From Engraulis encrasicolus (Eukaryota; Chordata; Actinopteri; Clupeiformes; Engraulidae), in NCBI RefSeq assembly GCF_034702125.1, contig NC_085872.1, positions 25,056,502 through 25,120,501 on the forward strand: a stretch of 64,000 bases of DNA, read 5' to 3'. Shown here one piece after another: positions 12,201 through 21,281 of this stretch. Every line of letters starts with the position of its first letter. The first letter of the stretch is position 1. A program made the translations under genes and the position numbers. The notes under the pieces were generated by a model. That model was not told where the DNA came from, ran no database searches, and saw only the letters and a program-made list of their open reading frames with translations.

Positions 12201-13704
12201 CTGTCACCCGTGCTGCAGGCCAATGAAGTGCTGCTGAGTGGGAGGAAGCTGACGGCCCAGGAGGCATGTGCCAAAGGACTCGTCTCCCAAGTGCTCTGGC
12301 CAGGCACCTTCATGCAGGAGGTCAAAATGCGCATTAAAGAGCTAGTCACGTGTAATTCCATTGTAAGTCATCCTTAATTTAGTTTGTTTATTTTTAAATT
12401 GTTTTCCTTCTTGTGTATGGCATGGCATTCCATCACAGTGTACACACTTGCATTTACACCATATGTGGGTTTTTTCGATGACCTTTCTTTGTGGAATGTG
12501 TCAGTTTGTGCTTAATATTCAAAAGACAATTAATAACCCCTACTATGGCTCTAGCAGTAGGGCCCTGGGCTGCTATGCCTGCGACCCGGGTTCGATTCCA
12601 GCCCGGGTCCAATGCCGATTCTTTCCCACATCTCTCCCATTCATTTCCTGTAACTCCTTCACTGTCCTGTCATAACATTAGACCTATAACTTTTTTTTTA
12701 TATAAAGGCAATTAAGAGCTATTGTCCAATCATTATTGGCTTCTACACAAATATGAGAAATGAGGTGGGACTAACAACCTTACTGAGTTCATATCAAAGA
12801 CTGCCACTTGTACATTATATCCTTTCATGTACCATGTTCAGTAGATGCATCTAGTGTGTAAGGTAGAGATGTACAGGATCCAAGATCTGGTTCCGCATCC
12901 GGAAGGATAATAGGGTTTTTCAGACTATCCGGATCCGGCAGGATCTCATGCAGTGGATCCGGTATCCGGCAGTTACCTAAAAATCAGGATCTGGGGCATC
13001 TCTGCTTTTTACGTAGCCTAGGCTTTTCAGTCAGTCTTTCACAACCTCAATCGCTGCATGGAGTGAAAGCCCTTTGGAAGCGGCAGTTGAAGGCAGTGTG
13101 GCAGTAAGCCAATTAGTCTTAAAATAGTTTGCGCCAACATAATAAAAATGGCCCACGTGTGCGAGTTGGCTATGTGTTTCACCCTTTCGTAAGATCCGGT
13201 ATCCGGTTCCGGATCCGGCAGGATCTTAAGCAGTGGATCCGGTATCCGGCAGGATCCTAAAAATCAGGATCCGGTGCATCCCTAGTGTAAGGCATCCGTA
13301 CTGTAGTTCAGATGGACACTTTTTAACATCACTCCTGATTTGAACATCATTTGTCGTGAGTTGTTTTGTAAAGTACACCCGACTGAAACTTTTGTACAGG
13401 TGCATCGTACAGCCATATCCATAATCCCATTTGTCTTTTTTCTTTTCCTCCCTTTTCTTTTTACTTTGTTTTTTGTTTTTTTGTTTTGTTTATTTTGCTT
13501 TCTCCGCTCTTTATTCATCCACTGGCTGTTGTGGCGGTGCTGTAGGTCCTGCGGGAGTCCAAAGCACTGGTGCGGAACTCCAGCCGAGGTGTCTTGGAGC
13601 AGGCTAATGAGCGCGAGTGCGAGGCACTGAAGAGGGTCTGGGGCTCAACCCAGGGCTTGGACTCCATCCTCAAGTATTTACAGAATAAAACGGACGAGTT
13701 CTAA
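8386..13704 (+). CDS. cdyl: Chromodomain Y-like protein (CDYL), exons 2-7
   Basis: Nuclear chromatin corepressor. CDYL family members read methylated H3K9/H3K27 through a chromodomain and carry an enoyl-CoA hydratase-like C-terminal domain linked to decrotonylation and corepressor binding (known of the family). Six exons join in frame: 8386-9235, 9441-9706, 10771-10943, 11054-11264, 12219-12362, 13546-13704, all GT-AG, giving 600 residues. The chromodomain covers residues 1-50 and keeps the cage tryptophans of RVRWKGY and DTWEPE. A disordered Q-rich linker follows, then the CDYL-type motif MDLAKSGIKILVPKSP, which separates it from CDYL2. FDKRLR and VRQTESAYRYRDIVV open the hydratase-like fold, which contains VNGPAIGLGASILPLCDV. 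The C terminus is YLQNKTDEF. The start codon exon (about eight residues including the first aromatic cage tyrosine) is missing from the window. Tail to tail with rpp40. Confidence 0.93.
9441..9706 (+). CDS. cdyl: cdyl exon 3: start of hydratase-like region
   Basis: The acceptor CCCCACAAG is followed by GCAACTCC, completing a split glycine. The exon encodes FVETPPANGT, then KRRFEERTAAFDKRLR, VRQTESAYRYRDIVV and KQDGFTHILFSTKS, ending ENNSLNPE at GAG|gtgagc in phase 0. Confidence 0.93.
9796..10188. mobile_element. Inverted-repeat miniature element in cdyl intron 3
   Basis: The ends GGATAACTTCTGCCAATTTC and GAAATTGGCAGAAGTTATC are nearly perfect inverted repeats, and an inner segment CTGCCCCCATT/AATGGGGGCAG also pairs, making the 393-bp element largely palindromic. 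It is bounded by TTAA on both sides, so the duplication may be TTAA (piggyBac-like) or TA (Tc1/mariner-like); the termini do not decide. No coding sequence. Confidence 0.75.
10190..10285 (+). mobile_element. SINE 3' body fragment
   Basis: Shares the run CCGTCTCTTTCCCACACACTT, CCTGTC and CACTGTCCTATCA, plus an AATAAAGGCAAA tail, with the SINEs at 2463 and 12543. The tRNA-like head is missing, so this is a 5'-truncated copy. Confidence 0.5.
10771..10943 (+). CDS. cdyl: cdyl exon 4: hydratase-like core
   Basis: The acceptor TGCTGTCCAG precedes GTG ATG AAG GAG. It encodes VMKEVQSAMATAAADDSKLL, then GSVFCSGLDLMYLIRRL, the segment corresponding to the CoA-binding loop of crotonases. It ends at ACG ATA AG|gtacac in phase 2. 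Confidence 0.93.
11054..11264 (+). CDS. cdyl: cdyl exon 5: crotonase core motif
   Basis: Begins after TTGCCAG and encodes TFVNTFIQFKKPIVVAVNGP, then AIGLGASILPLCDVIWANEK, AWLQTPYTSIGQTPDACSS and the SITFPLIMG segment. It ends at GCC GCG|gtcagt, a GTCAGT donor weaker than its neighbours. Phase 0 on exit. Confidence 0.93.
11320..11495. mobile_element. hAT-type miniature element in cdyl intron 5
   Basis: A 176-bp element with inverted ends CAGGGCCCTAAATTAA and TTAATTTAGAGCCCTG, flanked by an 8-bp duplication ATTGTAAC/ATTGTAAT with one difference. The interior repeats GGCTAGTA and TGGCTGGTG motifs. Related in plan and sequence to the element at 31691. Confidence 0.85.
11678..11845. mobile_element. 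Miniature element A, TAG target, cdyl intron 5
   Basis: A 168-bp deletion derivative with ends GTGTGCATTCCAATATGC and GCATATTGGAATCCACCC, flanked by TAG on both sides. The 3-bp target suggests PIF/Harbinger-type mobilisation (inference). Same family as the elements at 11849, 22020 and 22864. Confidence 0.75.
11849..12152. mobile_element. Miniature element B, TAG target, abutting element A
   Basis: The ends GGAGTGCATTCCAATATGC and GCATATTGGAACGCACTC are inverted repeats. TAG flanks both sides, and the left TAG (11846-11848) is also the right flank of element A. The interior carries GAGAAAATGACTTTACAATT and GTCAGTGATGTCGTCATGAC, shared with the copies near 22020 and 22864. No coding sequence. 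Confidence 0.8.
12219..12362 (+). CDS. cdyl: cdyl exon 6
   Basis: Starts after GTGCTGCAG and encodes ANEVLLSGRKLTAQEACAKG, then LVSQVLWPGTFMQEVKMRIK and ELVTCNSI, the C-terminal helices of the crotonase fold. It ends at ATT|gtaagt in phase 0. The acceptor lies only 66 bases after element B. Confidence 0.93.
12543..12715 (+). mobile_element. tRNA-derived SINE in cdyl intron 6
   Basis: The B box GGTTCGATTCC lies at 12589-12599, with a tRNA-like head (CTAGCAGTAGGGCCC) and a body shared with the 2463 SINE (CCACATCTCTCCCATTCATT, then CACTGTCCTGTCATAACATT). It ends in a T-rich, AAAGGCAATT-like tail. Intact across the site where the 2463 copy is interrupted. Confidence 0.65.
12864..13284. mobile_element. 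hAT-type element with perfect 8-bp duplication, cdyl intron 6
   Basis: A 421-bp element bounded by GTGTAAGG on both sides (12856-12863 and 13285-13292). The ends TAGAGATGTACAGGATCC and GGATCCGGTGCATCCCTA are inverted repeats, and the interior repeats GGATCCGGTATCCGGCAG many times. Non-coding. Confidence 0.85.
13546..13704 (+). CDS. cdyl: cdyl last coding exon
   Basis: Begins after GGTGCTGTAG and encodes VLRESKALVRNSSRGVLEQ, ANERECEALKRVWGS and TQGLDSILKYLQNKTDEF, followed by TAA at 13702-13704. The C terminus matches the family's usual YLQxKxDEF ending. Confidence 0.94.
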   Translation, partial: VLRESKALVRNSSRGVLEQANERECEALKRVWGSTQGLDSILKYLQNKTDEF

Positions 13705-13974
13705 ACTGGAGAGATGAAGAGAGGCAGACTGCCTGCAGCCTCGAACCGGGCCGCCCTGCCGCTCGTTTGCTGCCCAAGAGGTCCTAGAAAGCCTTAAGTG
13801 CCTAGAGGGAACAGTTATGAGTTAAAGTTTGTTTTGTCTTCTCAATGTTATGTTAAATGGTAATGAATCCCACTTCAGAGTGTGATGGTGGATGGAACTT
13901 TCAGTTTTGCACTTTTTGGGAACTTGGTTCGTCTGAATATTTCTGTTTCGTATTGTTATTGTATTGCAAAATAC

Positions 13975-13980
13975 AATAAA
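13975..13980 (+). other. cdyl polyadenylation signal
   Basis: AATAAA lies 271 bases after the cdyl stop codon, within a long 3' untranslated stretch, and is followed by a GT/T-rich stretch. Confidence 0.6.
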
Positions 13981-14132
13981 GTTGAAATTTAAATTCATTC
14001 CCTGTTAGTATTTTTCCTTGTATACAAACTGTTTACACACTGTACAATCTGTAAAGTTTTTTTTATTATTAGGTGCTTAAGATATATACAGGTTTCAAAA
14101 TAAACCTATTTCATATACCATGTCATCATGTG

Positions 14133-14138
14133 TTTATT
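14133..14138 (-). other. Probable rpp40 polyadenylation signal
   Basis: TTTATT on the plus strand reads AATAAA on the minus strand, about 100 bases after the rpp40 stop. Together with the cdyl signal it leaves about 150 bases between the two convergent transcript ends. Confidence 0.5.
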
Positions 14139-14239
14139 GAATGGTTGTTTAACAAAATGTATTTGTAGTTGCTACCTCTGGTAAGGTGAAAAATAAGTTA
14201 AAAAAAATTGAGGAAAAAGTCGACCATCTCCTTCCACTA

Positions 14240-14438
14240 CTAGGGTGGACAACCATCGTGTGAGCCTGTAGCCATGTGAAGCCAGTAGTCCTGATTCTGA
14301 AAGCAGACGAAGTTGTAGAAATGTTCTCCACCCTTCAGGAACCCATGCTCTGTAGTACCCCAGGAGACTGGACTGTCTGCAAAGCCATGCACGGTCATTG
14401 ACAACCACGAGGTGAACTTGGGCTGATCAAAATAATTC
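14240..14438 (-). CDS. rpp40: rpp40 exon 8
   Basis: Encodes NYFDQPKFTSWLSMTVHG, FADSPVSWGTTEHGFLKGG and EHFYNFVCFQNQDYWLHMA, ending GCPP and TAG at 14242-14240. The acceptor TCTCACAG is at its upper end. This is the most conserved part of the protein. Confidence 0.94.
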
Positions 14439-17400
14439 CTGTGAGAAACACACATTGAAAAAAATTAATGAACGGACAAAAATGTGGATACAATTCTAGT
14501 CATGTATTGAAGGATGCCAATGACGACGAGTGAATGAGTTTCTTGAATATCAGGGAATTTGTTAAATATCTGCCAGATGGGAAGTCAGGGAAGTCATTTT
14601 ATGTGAAGAGACGTAGAATATTGGTGGAGATTCAATGTCTAAGACGATTGCATCTATACAGTGAATTCTTTGCACTGTTAATTTACTTTAGACTTCATGC
14701 GAAAGCGTAAGTACAATGTTTTCGTAAGGCCATATCAATCTTGAATGTGTTTCAGATAAAAGTTTTGTCCATAATTAAAAGTGGCCCTACCAGACTGTTA
14801 GGACTAGACTAGTCATGGAATTTTAATGTGAAGAGACCAGGAATATTGGTGGAGATTGAATGTCTAAAACCAGTGTATGAAGTCCTGTTTTAACCAAAAC
14901 CTTTCAGTGAAACCCATTTGTGAATGTTCATGAAACACTATGAAGATGAGGTTTCAAAAGTTCCCTCTAATAAATGTACTCTTCTGACTTGCCAGTTAGT
15001 TGTAAGGAATGAAATGTTTGGTATATATTATATCTGGCCTTTGACTGTATGTTTCAGTAGCAGTGATGGTTGAAAGTGAAGCCAGATGGCAGATTTATAA
15101 TTGGTGCTTTGCAAAAGAGGCAACTGATTTTGAAAAGCAGAACTACCCGTACTATGATACCTGTGGATGGTGAACTATATCAGTGCAGTGTGCCCTGCAT
15201 ACCCTAGTTATACTTGGAAATACAAATTATGGCTAAGGAAAGTGTACAGATTCATTAAAAAAGACTATTACCAAAATTTGGGCACCTCTGAGATCTCATC
15301 GTAAACTGCTGTAGTTTGTTAAGACAATCTCACAGTAGAAAAAAAAATCCTGAGGATTTGTACACATGCGACTGCATTCCAGACCAAAATTCTTAGTAGT
15401 AGACATATAGTTTTATTATGATACATTAAAATGTAAAAATGGGCAGTGTTCAGGAACAATTTGATTTCAATACTGTTATGGATTTATAGTAATCCTGTTG
15501 CAGCACAAACTTGTTTAAATCACTATGTAAGGCCTTCTGAAAGGAAAATGTGGTTTGTTGGGGGGGAAAAAAACCCAAATTTTAAGGACAGTCATGGGTG
15601 AAGGATGGAAAGTAAAGTAAAAGGGAAGTTATAGAACACCCCCACATAGGAACTACAATAACATCTAGCTGCTAATAGTGCAGAGTTTAACATTATTCCT
15701 TCAGCATATACTTTGCTCTAGGAAAAAGCTTGTCGTCAGTCACAAAGTTGTTAACAGCAGGACAAAAGATGCATTGCAGGGAGATCATAACTCGCCAAGA
15801 AATGTATGCACAAGTACAATGGTTTGTAATGGTCATACCAATCTTGGAGGTATTTTGGATAGAATAATGCAGAAAAAGCTGTTGGGACTTGTCTGCTTCT
15901 ATAACAAGTATACATAAGCCATGATATCAGCAAGGGTAAGCTCGCCATCATATTTATGGAATGCTTTTTGTTGGAGTTCCCACATTTAGGCATATGCCAA
16001 TTTGATGCACATGCCACATAAAACTGTATCTGTTGGACCTGTCGTGACGAAAAGCGAGACCCTGCCAGAACACGAGTGCCCTCATTGAAACCAATGACAT
16101 TTTTTGAGAGAAAATTATACTAATTTTTGCATAATGAATTACATAATTTATGAACTAAACATATGCTTATGAAACATTACTCGTCCTCCACTTAATATGA
16201 GCTATTTGAATGAAACCGTAACATTTGTTATGACAATTCTTTGATTATTTTATGGAATTAATACTGAAATTGTAACCAGCTCTTTGTAATACTTCCAGAA
16301 GGAATGTAGATGCTTTATTGATCAGCTTTCCATCTTCAATTGTGTCGGATTTGTCTGCAAAAATGGGTAAAAAAAACATCTGAAAAATTGGTCATTGGTT
16401 TTCATTGTTTTCAATGAGGGCACTCATGTTCTGGCAGGGACTCGCTTTTCGGCACGACAGACCCATTAAATGATTTTTTCATAACTGAAATGTTTCTCTT
16501 CCCTTATGGATTAACTTATCTTAAAATGAAGTTGCTGCTTCAAAGCTCAACGAAAAATGAGTCTGTGATTTTTCAAAGGGTTGCCCAAACTTTTTCAACA
16601 CTGTATCTCCATGTCACCGGAAGCAATTAATCACAGCTTTGAATATATTGAATAGTTCTGTGTTTGAAGGTCTCTGATGTCACATGGAAATGGCCCTTTG
16701 ACGAATGAAGAGCATTTATCTCAGCTTTACCTGAGCTCCATCAGAAGAGCGTGTATGTCCTCGGGAATCAGAAACCCGGTGATGGTGCACAGCAACCCCT
16801 GGCTCATCACACCCCGCGGCTCTGGGCAAGCATACGTAGAAAGGAAGCTGGAAGCCTCGTTGTCACTAAAACACAAATCGCACAGTAAATCACAGTCAGA
16901 AAAAAACGTAATGCCAAATATCATTGAGTAGCAAGGGAGAAAAAGACTCAACGCTTACCAAGTGATGTCCATATTGACGGCACCAAGCCACTCGAGGAAA
17001 CGATGGGGGTCACAAGACTCCTCTTTTCCACGCAGGTCAGAGGAGTGTAGTGAGGGGCAGGGTGTTTCCTTCAGGGTGTGTGTCTGCACAGCAGCACTGT
17101 ACTCTTTATAACTGTACTGGGACATTAGACTGTGCAGTGACTCGACATCATCGTTTGCTGTGGAAAAAAGTAAACACTGATTTGAGAAAATAAAAACCAC
17201 CTGTTAATCTTAGTCTGAGTTTTAGTGTGCCCAATCCAGTGTTGCACTGCAGTACTGCTACTAGAAATGATTGCTGTTTTGAGAATTGAAAATGCCAGGT
17301 AATATTATCTGAATTTTGTCATAAGACCATACACTTATTATTGTCCTCATACAATTTCCTATACCAGCAGTTCAAAACATTTGTAGTAGATTAAGTAGTG

Positions 17401-20400
17401 TCCAGTAGCACAATATACAGATTATAGAAATATATATCAGCCTGTCAGCTTTCCTGGGGGCAATGGCACTAAAACAGTCAGCCTAAAGAATAGTCTGAAA
17501 TACTGTATCTTGTGGCCAACATGTTTTTTTAAAGAATCATTTTGTGCATGAGAATAATTTTCAGAAGATTGAGAATTGCTCACCTGTCATTTTTGTGGCA
17601 ATCAAAAAGTCACATTTAATTGGCACCCGTTCTTTCAAACTGGTTACTAGCCGCTGGAATTTCTTTGAACCTGGACTCATCGACTTGTCTGTCAAGTCAA
17701 CATTCACAACTGTCGGGAAATAAATATATAAAAGTCAAGAGATATGAAAGAAGACAGATAGCACCTAATGTGACATTCCTAAGACCTTGCAAAATAGCTG
17801 CAATTAGCACGTTATATTCTAGACTGTGTAAAGTGCATTGATATGAAACAGATACAAGACTCACCATATCTCTGCACCTTCCTGTGGGTGTACTGTGATG
17901 GTTTACCCTCCAATCCCAGGAGTTCGTAGGTATCCTTATCGACAGACATGACCAGATGCCCTTCGACACAAAGAAAGCTGGCATTAGGTTGTGAAATTTT
18001 GTGTGCATACACTTTAAGACAAATTTCACAAAGATTTCGATAATATGGTAGCTCTTTTTTGCCTGCACATAACGCTGTTCTAATTGTACACTACTGGTCA
18101 AAAGCGTTGGAGCACCTTAAATGTTTCCAGTTATTTATTGCGATCAAGTTGTAGACATCCACTGCATAGCTTGAATTGGTACAAGGTAAGTGCTGAACCA
18201 TTTCTCTAATCCATGTTTTTATAGACATTTCTTTGCTCTATCCGAGAATGCCTGGAAACATTGGACTGCTCAGTGTCTGCTCATTTCCAACTGTAGGTTT
18301 ATGACGTGTTACAGTGTCATCTCAGCTACAAATTCAAGTTAAAGTTGCTGCATGAATTACTACCCATACAAATGAACCTGCTGGGACCCGTTATTATGAA
18401 TTCACGATTGATTGTCTCAGCCATGTTTCAGTGAGTGGGTGGTATATTCTGGGCAGCATCTCACCCAGGGAGTAAATCAGTGTGGAACTGCAACTGGCTA
18501 CTATTAATGGCAAATGGCCATAGCTCTTAATATTAAGAGAGCAATGACACTGACTAATCTAAAACTAAAATTGAAATAGAATAAGCAAAATTGACAGTAA
18601 AAAAAGCATGGTAGGTGGAAAGTGGGGTGTTCTGAGACTTTGAACCAGTAGTATGGATGGGAGATAACACTACCTGGACCCCCTCAGAAACCCTGTGTGA
18701 TTCACACCATTTCATCATCATGTCATAATAATGTGCAGTGTATCCGGAAAGTATTCACAGTGCTTCACTTTTTCCGCATTTTATTACGTTACAGCCTTAT
18801 TCCAAATTGTATTCAATTAATCTCTGTCCTCAAAATGTAACATACATACCCCATTATGACCATGTGAAAAAGGAGTTCTTGAGAGTTTTTGAAAATGTAT
18901 TAAAATTAAAAAACAAAGAAATCATATTTACATAAGTATTCACAGCCTTTGCTTAATACTTTGTAGAACCACCTTTGGCAGCAACTACATTCATTTTTTC
19001 ATTTCGAAATGAAAAGGGATTAAAAGGGAGGTCATCGGTGTGTGTTTCAACCTTTCTTTACATTGAAATTTTACATTTTGAGTCTGCACCTGGCTAAAAT
19101 AGATGAGTGTGAGTTTTGAATGAATTCCTATGGAGAGTATCATGATCTGCTTCTGTAGTCCACATTTTGAGGACAGAGATTAATTTAATACAATTTGGAA
19201 TAAGGCTGTAACGTAATAAAATGAGGAAAAAGTGAAGCGCTGTGAATACTTTCCGGATGCACTGTAGTGTGATCTTGTTGGCCAACTAAGTCAAATGACA
19301 CTGTGGGCCAGAACACTAGGGCCCAGGCCTTGTGTTTGACACCAATGTGTTAGGGGGATAACACTGAGCATGCTTTAAATATGGTAGTGTCATATAGAAA
19401 AACCTTACCACTTGGCAGGAACGCTATTGTGTTATCCTCATCAATTCTGGTACCATAAGACAGTGCATAGAAATGGCCTGGTACAAAAAAAGAAAATTCA
19501 CACAGATGTCAAAACAGACAGAGATAACTACATCAAATAATATCAGTCTGTTTAAATGCACTGCTCCAAAAACAAAAGGGAACACCAAAACAATGCAATG
19601 CTACTCCAAGGAAATCATACCTCTGTGATATCAGCCCGTCCTATTAGGAAGCAGCACTAATAGGAATCCATTTTGCCTGCTATTGTTTAACTTTAACAAT
19701 GAGTAGAAATTAGAGGTAATGACCAAAATATGCCCCAAAATAGTTATTCGACAGGTGGCGTCACAGACCCTTTTTTTCAACCTTTCTGGCTGATTTTGTA
19801 CCCTTTTAGGTACCACAAGGCAGTGTTTTTCATCCTCTGAATTTGCTCAGGTAGTGCCACACATCCAAGATGGCACATCAATGTGCACTGTGGCAAGGAG
19901 GTTTGCTGTGTCCCCCAGTGCAGTGTCCAGAACATGGAGATGCCAGGGTAAATGCCAGTGCACCAGGGGACATAAACAAGGCCATATTTTTGTTTTCATG
20001 AATCCACCGTCTCCTTCCTTGGGCCATGTGGCACAGGAAGAGCCCTGCAAAATCAGCTTTGTATGCCACTAATGTGCATATGGATGCTCAAATGGTCAGA
20101 AGCAGAGTTCATGAGGAGGTTATGACAGATGGTTTTAAGGTGAAGTCCTGGTATCCACACATGGGGCATATACTTACAGGACTTCAGGGAGTGATTTGCA
20201 TTTAACGAACATCAAAAAATTGCATATTCCCCATTGGCACCCTACTCCTCACAAATGATGTTGCAGGGAGCATAACATTCTCCATGGCAGCTTCAGACTT
20301 TGTCACGTCTGTCACATGTGTTTAGTGTGAACCTGCTCTCATCTGTGAAGAGTACAGGGTACCAAAGGTGAATGTGCCAGTCTGGATGTCTGCTAGGCCC

Positions 20401-21281
20401 AACTTGTGGGCAACGCCACACTTGTCTACACTGTGCTGAAAGCGAACTTTCTTGCCAAAGCTTGCCATCTTGCAACATGGCATAGGGTCAAGGCATCTTG
20501 AATGATTGGCACTAACTGAGCAAATGCGGTGTGTACCACCTCGAGGTACCAACAGGAGTCCAAGTGTGACTGTCAAAATGCTACCCAACAAATCAGCCAG
20601 GAGGGATAAAAAAAGAGAAATGGTCTGTGACACCAACTGACGAATAACTATTTTGGAGCATATTTTTGTTATTACCTCTAATTTCTACCCACTGCTGGTT
20701 ACATTTGCAGTTTGCAAGATGGATTAAACCTGAATCCATTCCTAACTTGCTAACTGGACAGGCATCACAGGTAGGCTTCAGCAGTATGCTTGGCTTGCGG
20801 GTTGCATAACTTGCATTGCATAGTTTTTTTTATTCCCTTTATTTTGGAGCAGTGTAGCCGACGTTAAGATACAGTATTACCTTTCGTCACGACTTTCTGA
20901 AGAATGTCTTTCTCGAGAAGTTTATATGCTGGCAGGTCGCGAACACAATAGTAGGAGCTGAAAGAGTCTATTACTGTTCTGGTGGATGCTGGCAAGGATG
21001 CACACTCGGGTATGACAACAGATACCTGCGAGGGTGAAAAAACATCAACATTGAACTTGCAACAGCTACCCAGTTCTTTTACGTCCTCTTGTTTCCAATG
21101 CTTCAACATTACATTTGATCAAACTGCTATATAACGAGGCAAATTGTTCGTGCTGATGGCATACCTTGTAGTTGAAGAAGTGTTTCGACACGTGGGTATC
21201 ATAACGAGCCCTCTCGTCTCTAAAATTAGACTTCTCACATACAAGCAGGTTCCGAGCGCACTTTTCTAGTTCGGGTGACAT
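14240..21281 (-). CDS. rpp40: Ribonuclease P/MRP protein subunit p40
   Basis: Nuclear/nucleolar protein subunit of RNase P (tRNA 5' processing) and RNase MRP (family knowledge). Eight exons join in frame on the minus strand: 21281-21165, 21025-20881, 19477-19409, 17960-17865, 17709-17584, 17157-16959, 16865-16731, 14438-14240. They give 361 residues against about 363 in human. Recognisable segments in order are LLVCEKSNF (residues 12-20), VSVVIPECASL (40-50), GTRIDEDNTIAFLP, VMSVDKDTYELLGLEGKPSQ, LEWLGAVN, STYACPEP, LLCTITGFLIPE, HGFADSPVSW and KGGEHFYNFVCFQNQDYWL near the end. The start is the first ATG before LLVCEKSNF and leaves an N terminus slightly shorter than the mammalian one. Introns hold several transposons. 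Convergent with cdyl, divergent from ppp1r3g. Confidence 0.93.
14439..16033 (-). other. rpp40 intron 7, lower part
   Basis: No exon recognised. A direct repeat of about 50 bases is present: AATATTGGTGGAGATT and flanking sequence at 14597-14645 and again at 14821-14870. The rest is AT-rich with no clear element ends. Confidence 0.5.
14597..14870. repeat. Direct repeat in rpp40 intron 7
   Basis: Two copies of about 50 bases (14597-14645 and 14821-14870), each containing ATGTGAAGAGAC, AGAATATTGGTGGAGATT or a one-base variant, and AATGTCTAA. Spacing is about 224 bases. Origin unknown. Confidence 0.65.
16034..16465. mobile_element. Palindromic miniature element in rpp40 intron 7
   Basis: Inverted ends of at least 45 bases: CTGTCGTGACGAAAAGCGAG, CCCTGCCAGAACACGAGTGC and CCTCATTGAAA at the left mirror TTTCAATGAGGGCACTCATG, TTCTGGCAGGGACTCGCTTT and TCGGCACGACAG at the right, with few differences. 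About 430 bp, no coding sequence, target duplication not resolved. Confidence 0.75.
16731..16865 (-). CDS. rpp40: rpp40 exon 7
   Basis: Encodes DNEASSFLSTYACPEPRGVM, then SQGLLCTITGFLIPEDIHAL and LMELR. Enters in phase 2, completing a cysteine, and leaves at CTC AG|gtaaag in phase 2. Confidence 0.92.
16959..17157 (-). CDS. rpp40: rpp40 exon 6
   Basis: Starts after TTTTCCACAG and encodes ANDDVESLHSLMSQYSYKEY, the less conserved middle region, then CPSLHSSDLRGKEES and FLEWLGAVNMDIT. Donor ACTTG|gtaagc. Confidence 0.91.
17584..17709 (-). CDS. rpp40: rpp40 exon 5
   Basis: Encodes VVNVDLTDKSMSPGSKKFQR, then LVTSLKERVPIKCDFLIATK and MT, between acceptor CCCGACAG and donor GACAG|gtgagc. Phase 1 in and out. 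Confidence 0.91.
17865..17960 (-). CDS. rpp40: rpp40 exon 4
   Basis: Encodes GHLVMSVDKDTYELLGLEGK, then PSQYTHRKVQRY. Acceptor GTCGAAG and donor ATATG|gtgagt are read on the minus strand. The VDKDTYE segment is a strong family match. Confidence 0.92.
18736..19264. mobile_element. Tc1-type non-autonomous element in rpp40 intron 3
   Basis: The ends CAGTGTATCCGGAAAGTATT and AATACTTTCCGGATGCACTG are inverted repeats that continue inward (GTGCTTCACTTTTTCC, ATTTTATTACGTTACAGCC, TTATTCCAAATTGTATT). A TA follows the right end. The 529-bp element lacks a transposase. Confidence 0.8.
19409..19477 (-). CDS. rpp40: rpp40 exon 3
   Basis: A 69-base exon encoding GHFYALSYGTRIDEDNTIAF and LPSG, flanked by acceptor TTTGTACCAG and donor AGTG|gtaagg. 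The TxIDEDNTxAxLP pattern matches vertebrate RPP40. Confidence 0.92.
19559..20854. mobile_element. Rearranged Tc1-like element filling rpp40 intron 2
   Basis: The outer ends CACTGCTCCAAAAACAAAAG and CTTTATTTTGGAGCAGTG are inverted repeats, and a second inverted pair lies inward (AGAAATTAGAGGTAATGACC near 19708 and its mirror near 20670), giving long inverted termini of about 200 bases. Two transposase remnants are visible: a helix-turn-helix piece on the plus strand (IQDGTSMCTVARRFAVSPSA, 19860 onward) and a catalytic-core piece on the minus strand (PVLFTDESRFTLNTCDRRDK, about 20360-20298). They lie in opposite orientation, so the interior is rearranged and non-functional. Confidence 0.75.
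20881..21025 (-). CDS. rpp40: rpp40 exon 2
   Basis: Encodes VSVVIPECASLPASTRTVID, then SFSSYYCVRDLPAYKLLEKD and ILQKVVTK. Acceptor CCTCGCAG, donor AAAG|gtaata; leaves in phase 1. Confidence 0.92.
21165..21281 (-). CDS. rpp40: rpp40 exon 1
   Basis: Begins ATG TCA CCC and encodes MSPELEKCARNLLVCEKSNF, then RDERARYDTHVSKHFFNYK, ending at AAG|gtatgc in phase 0. The LLVCEKSNF segment anchors the frame; no upstream in-frame ATG is nearer. Confidence 0.92.
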
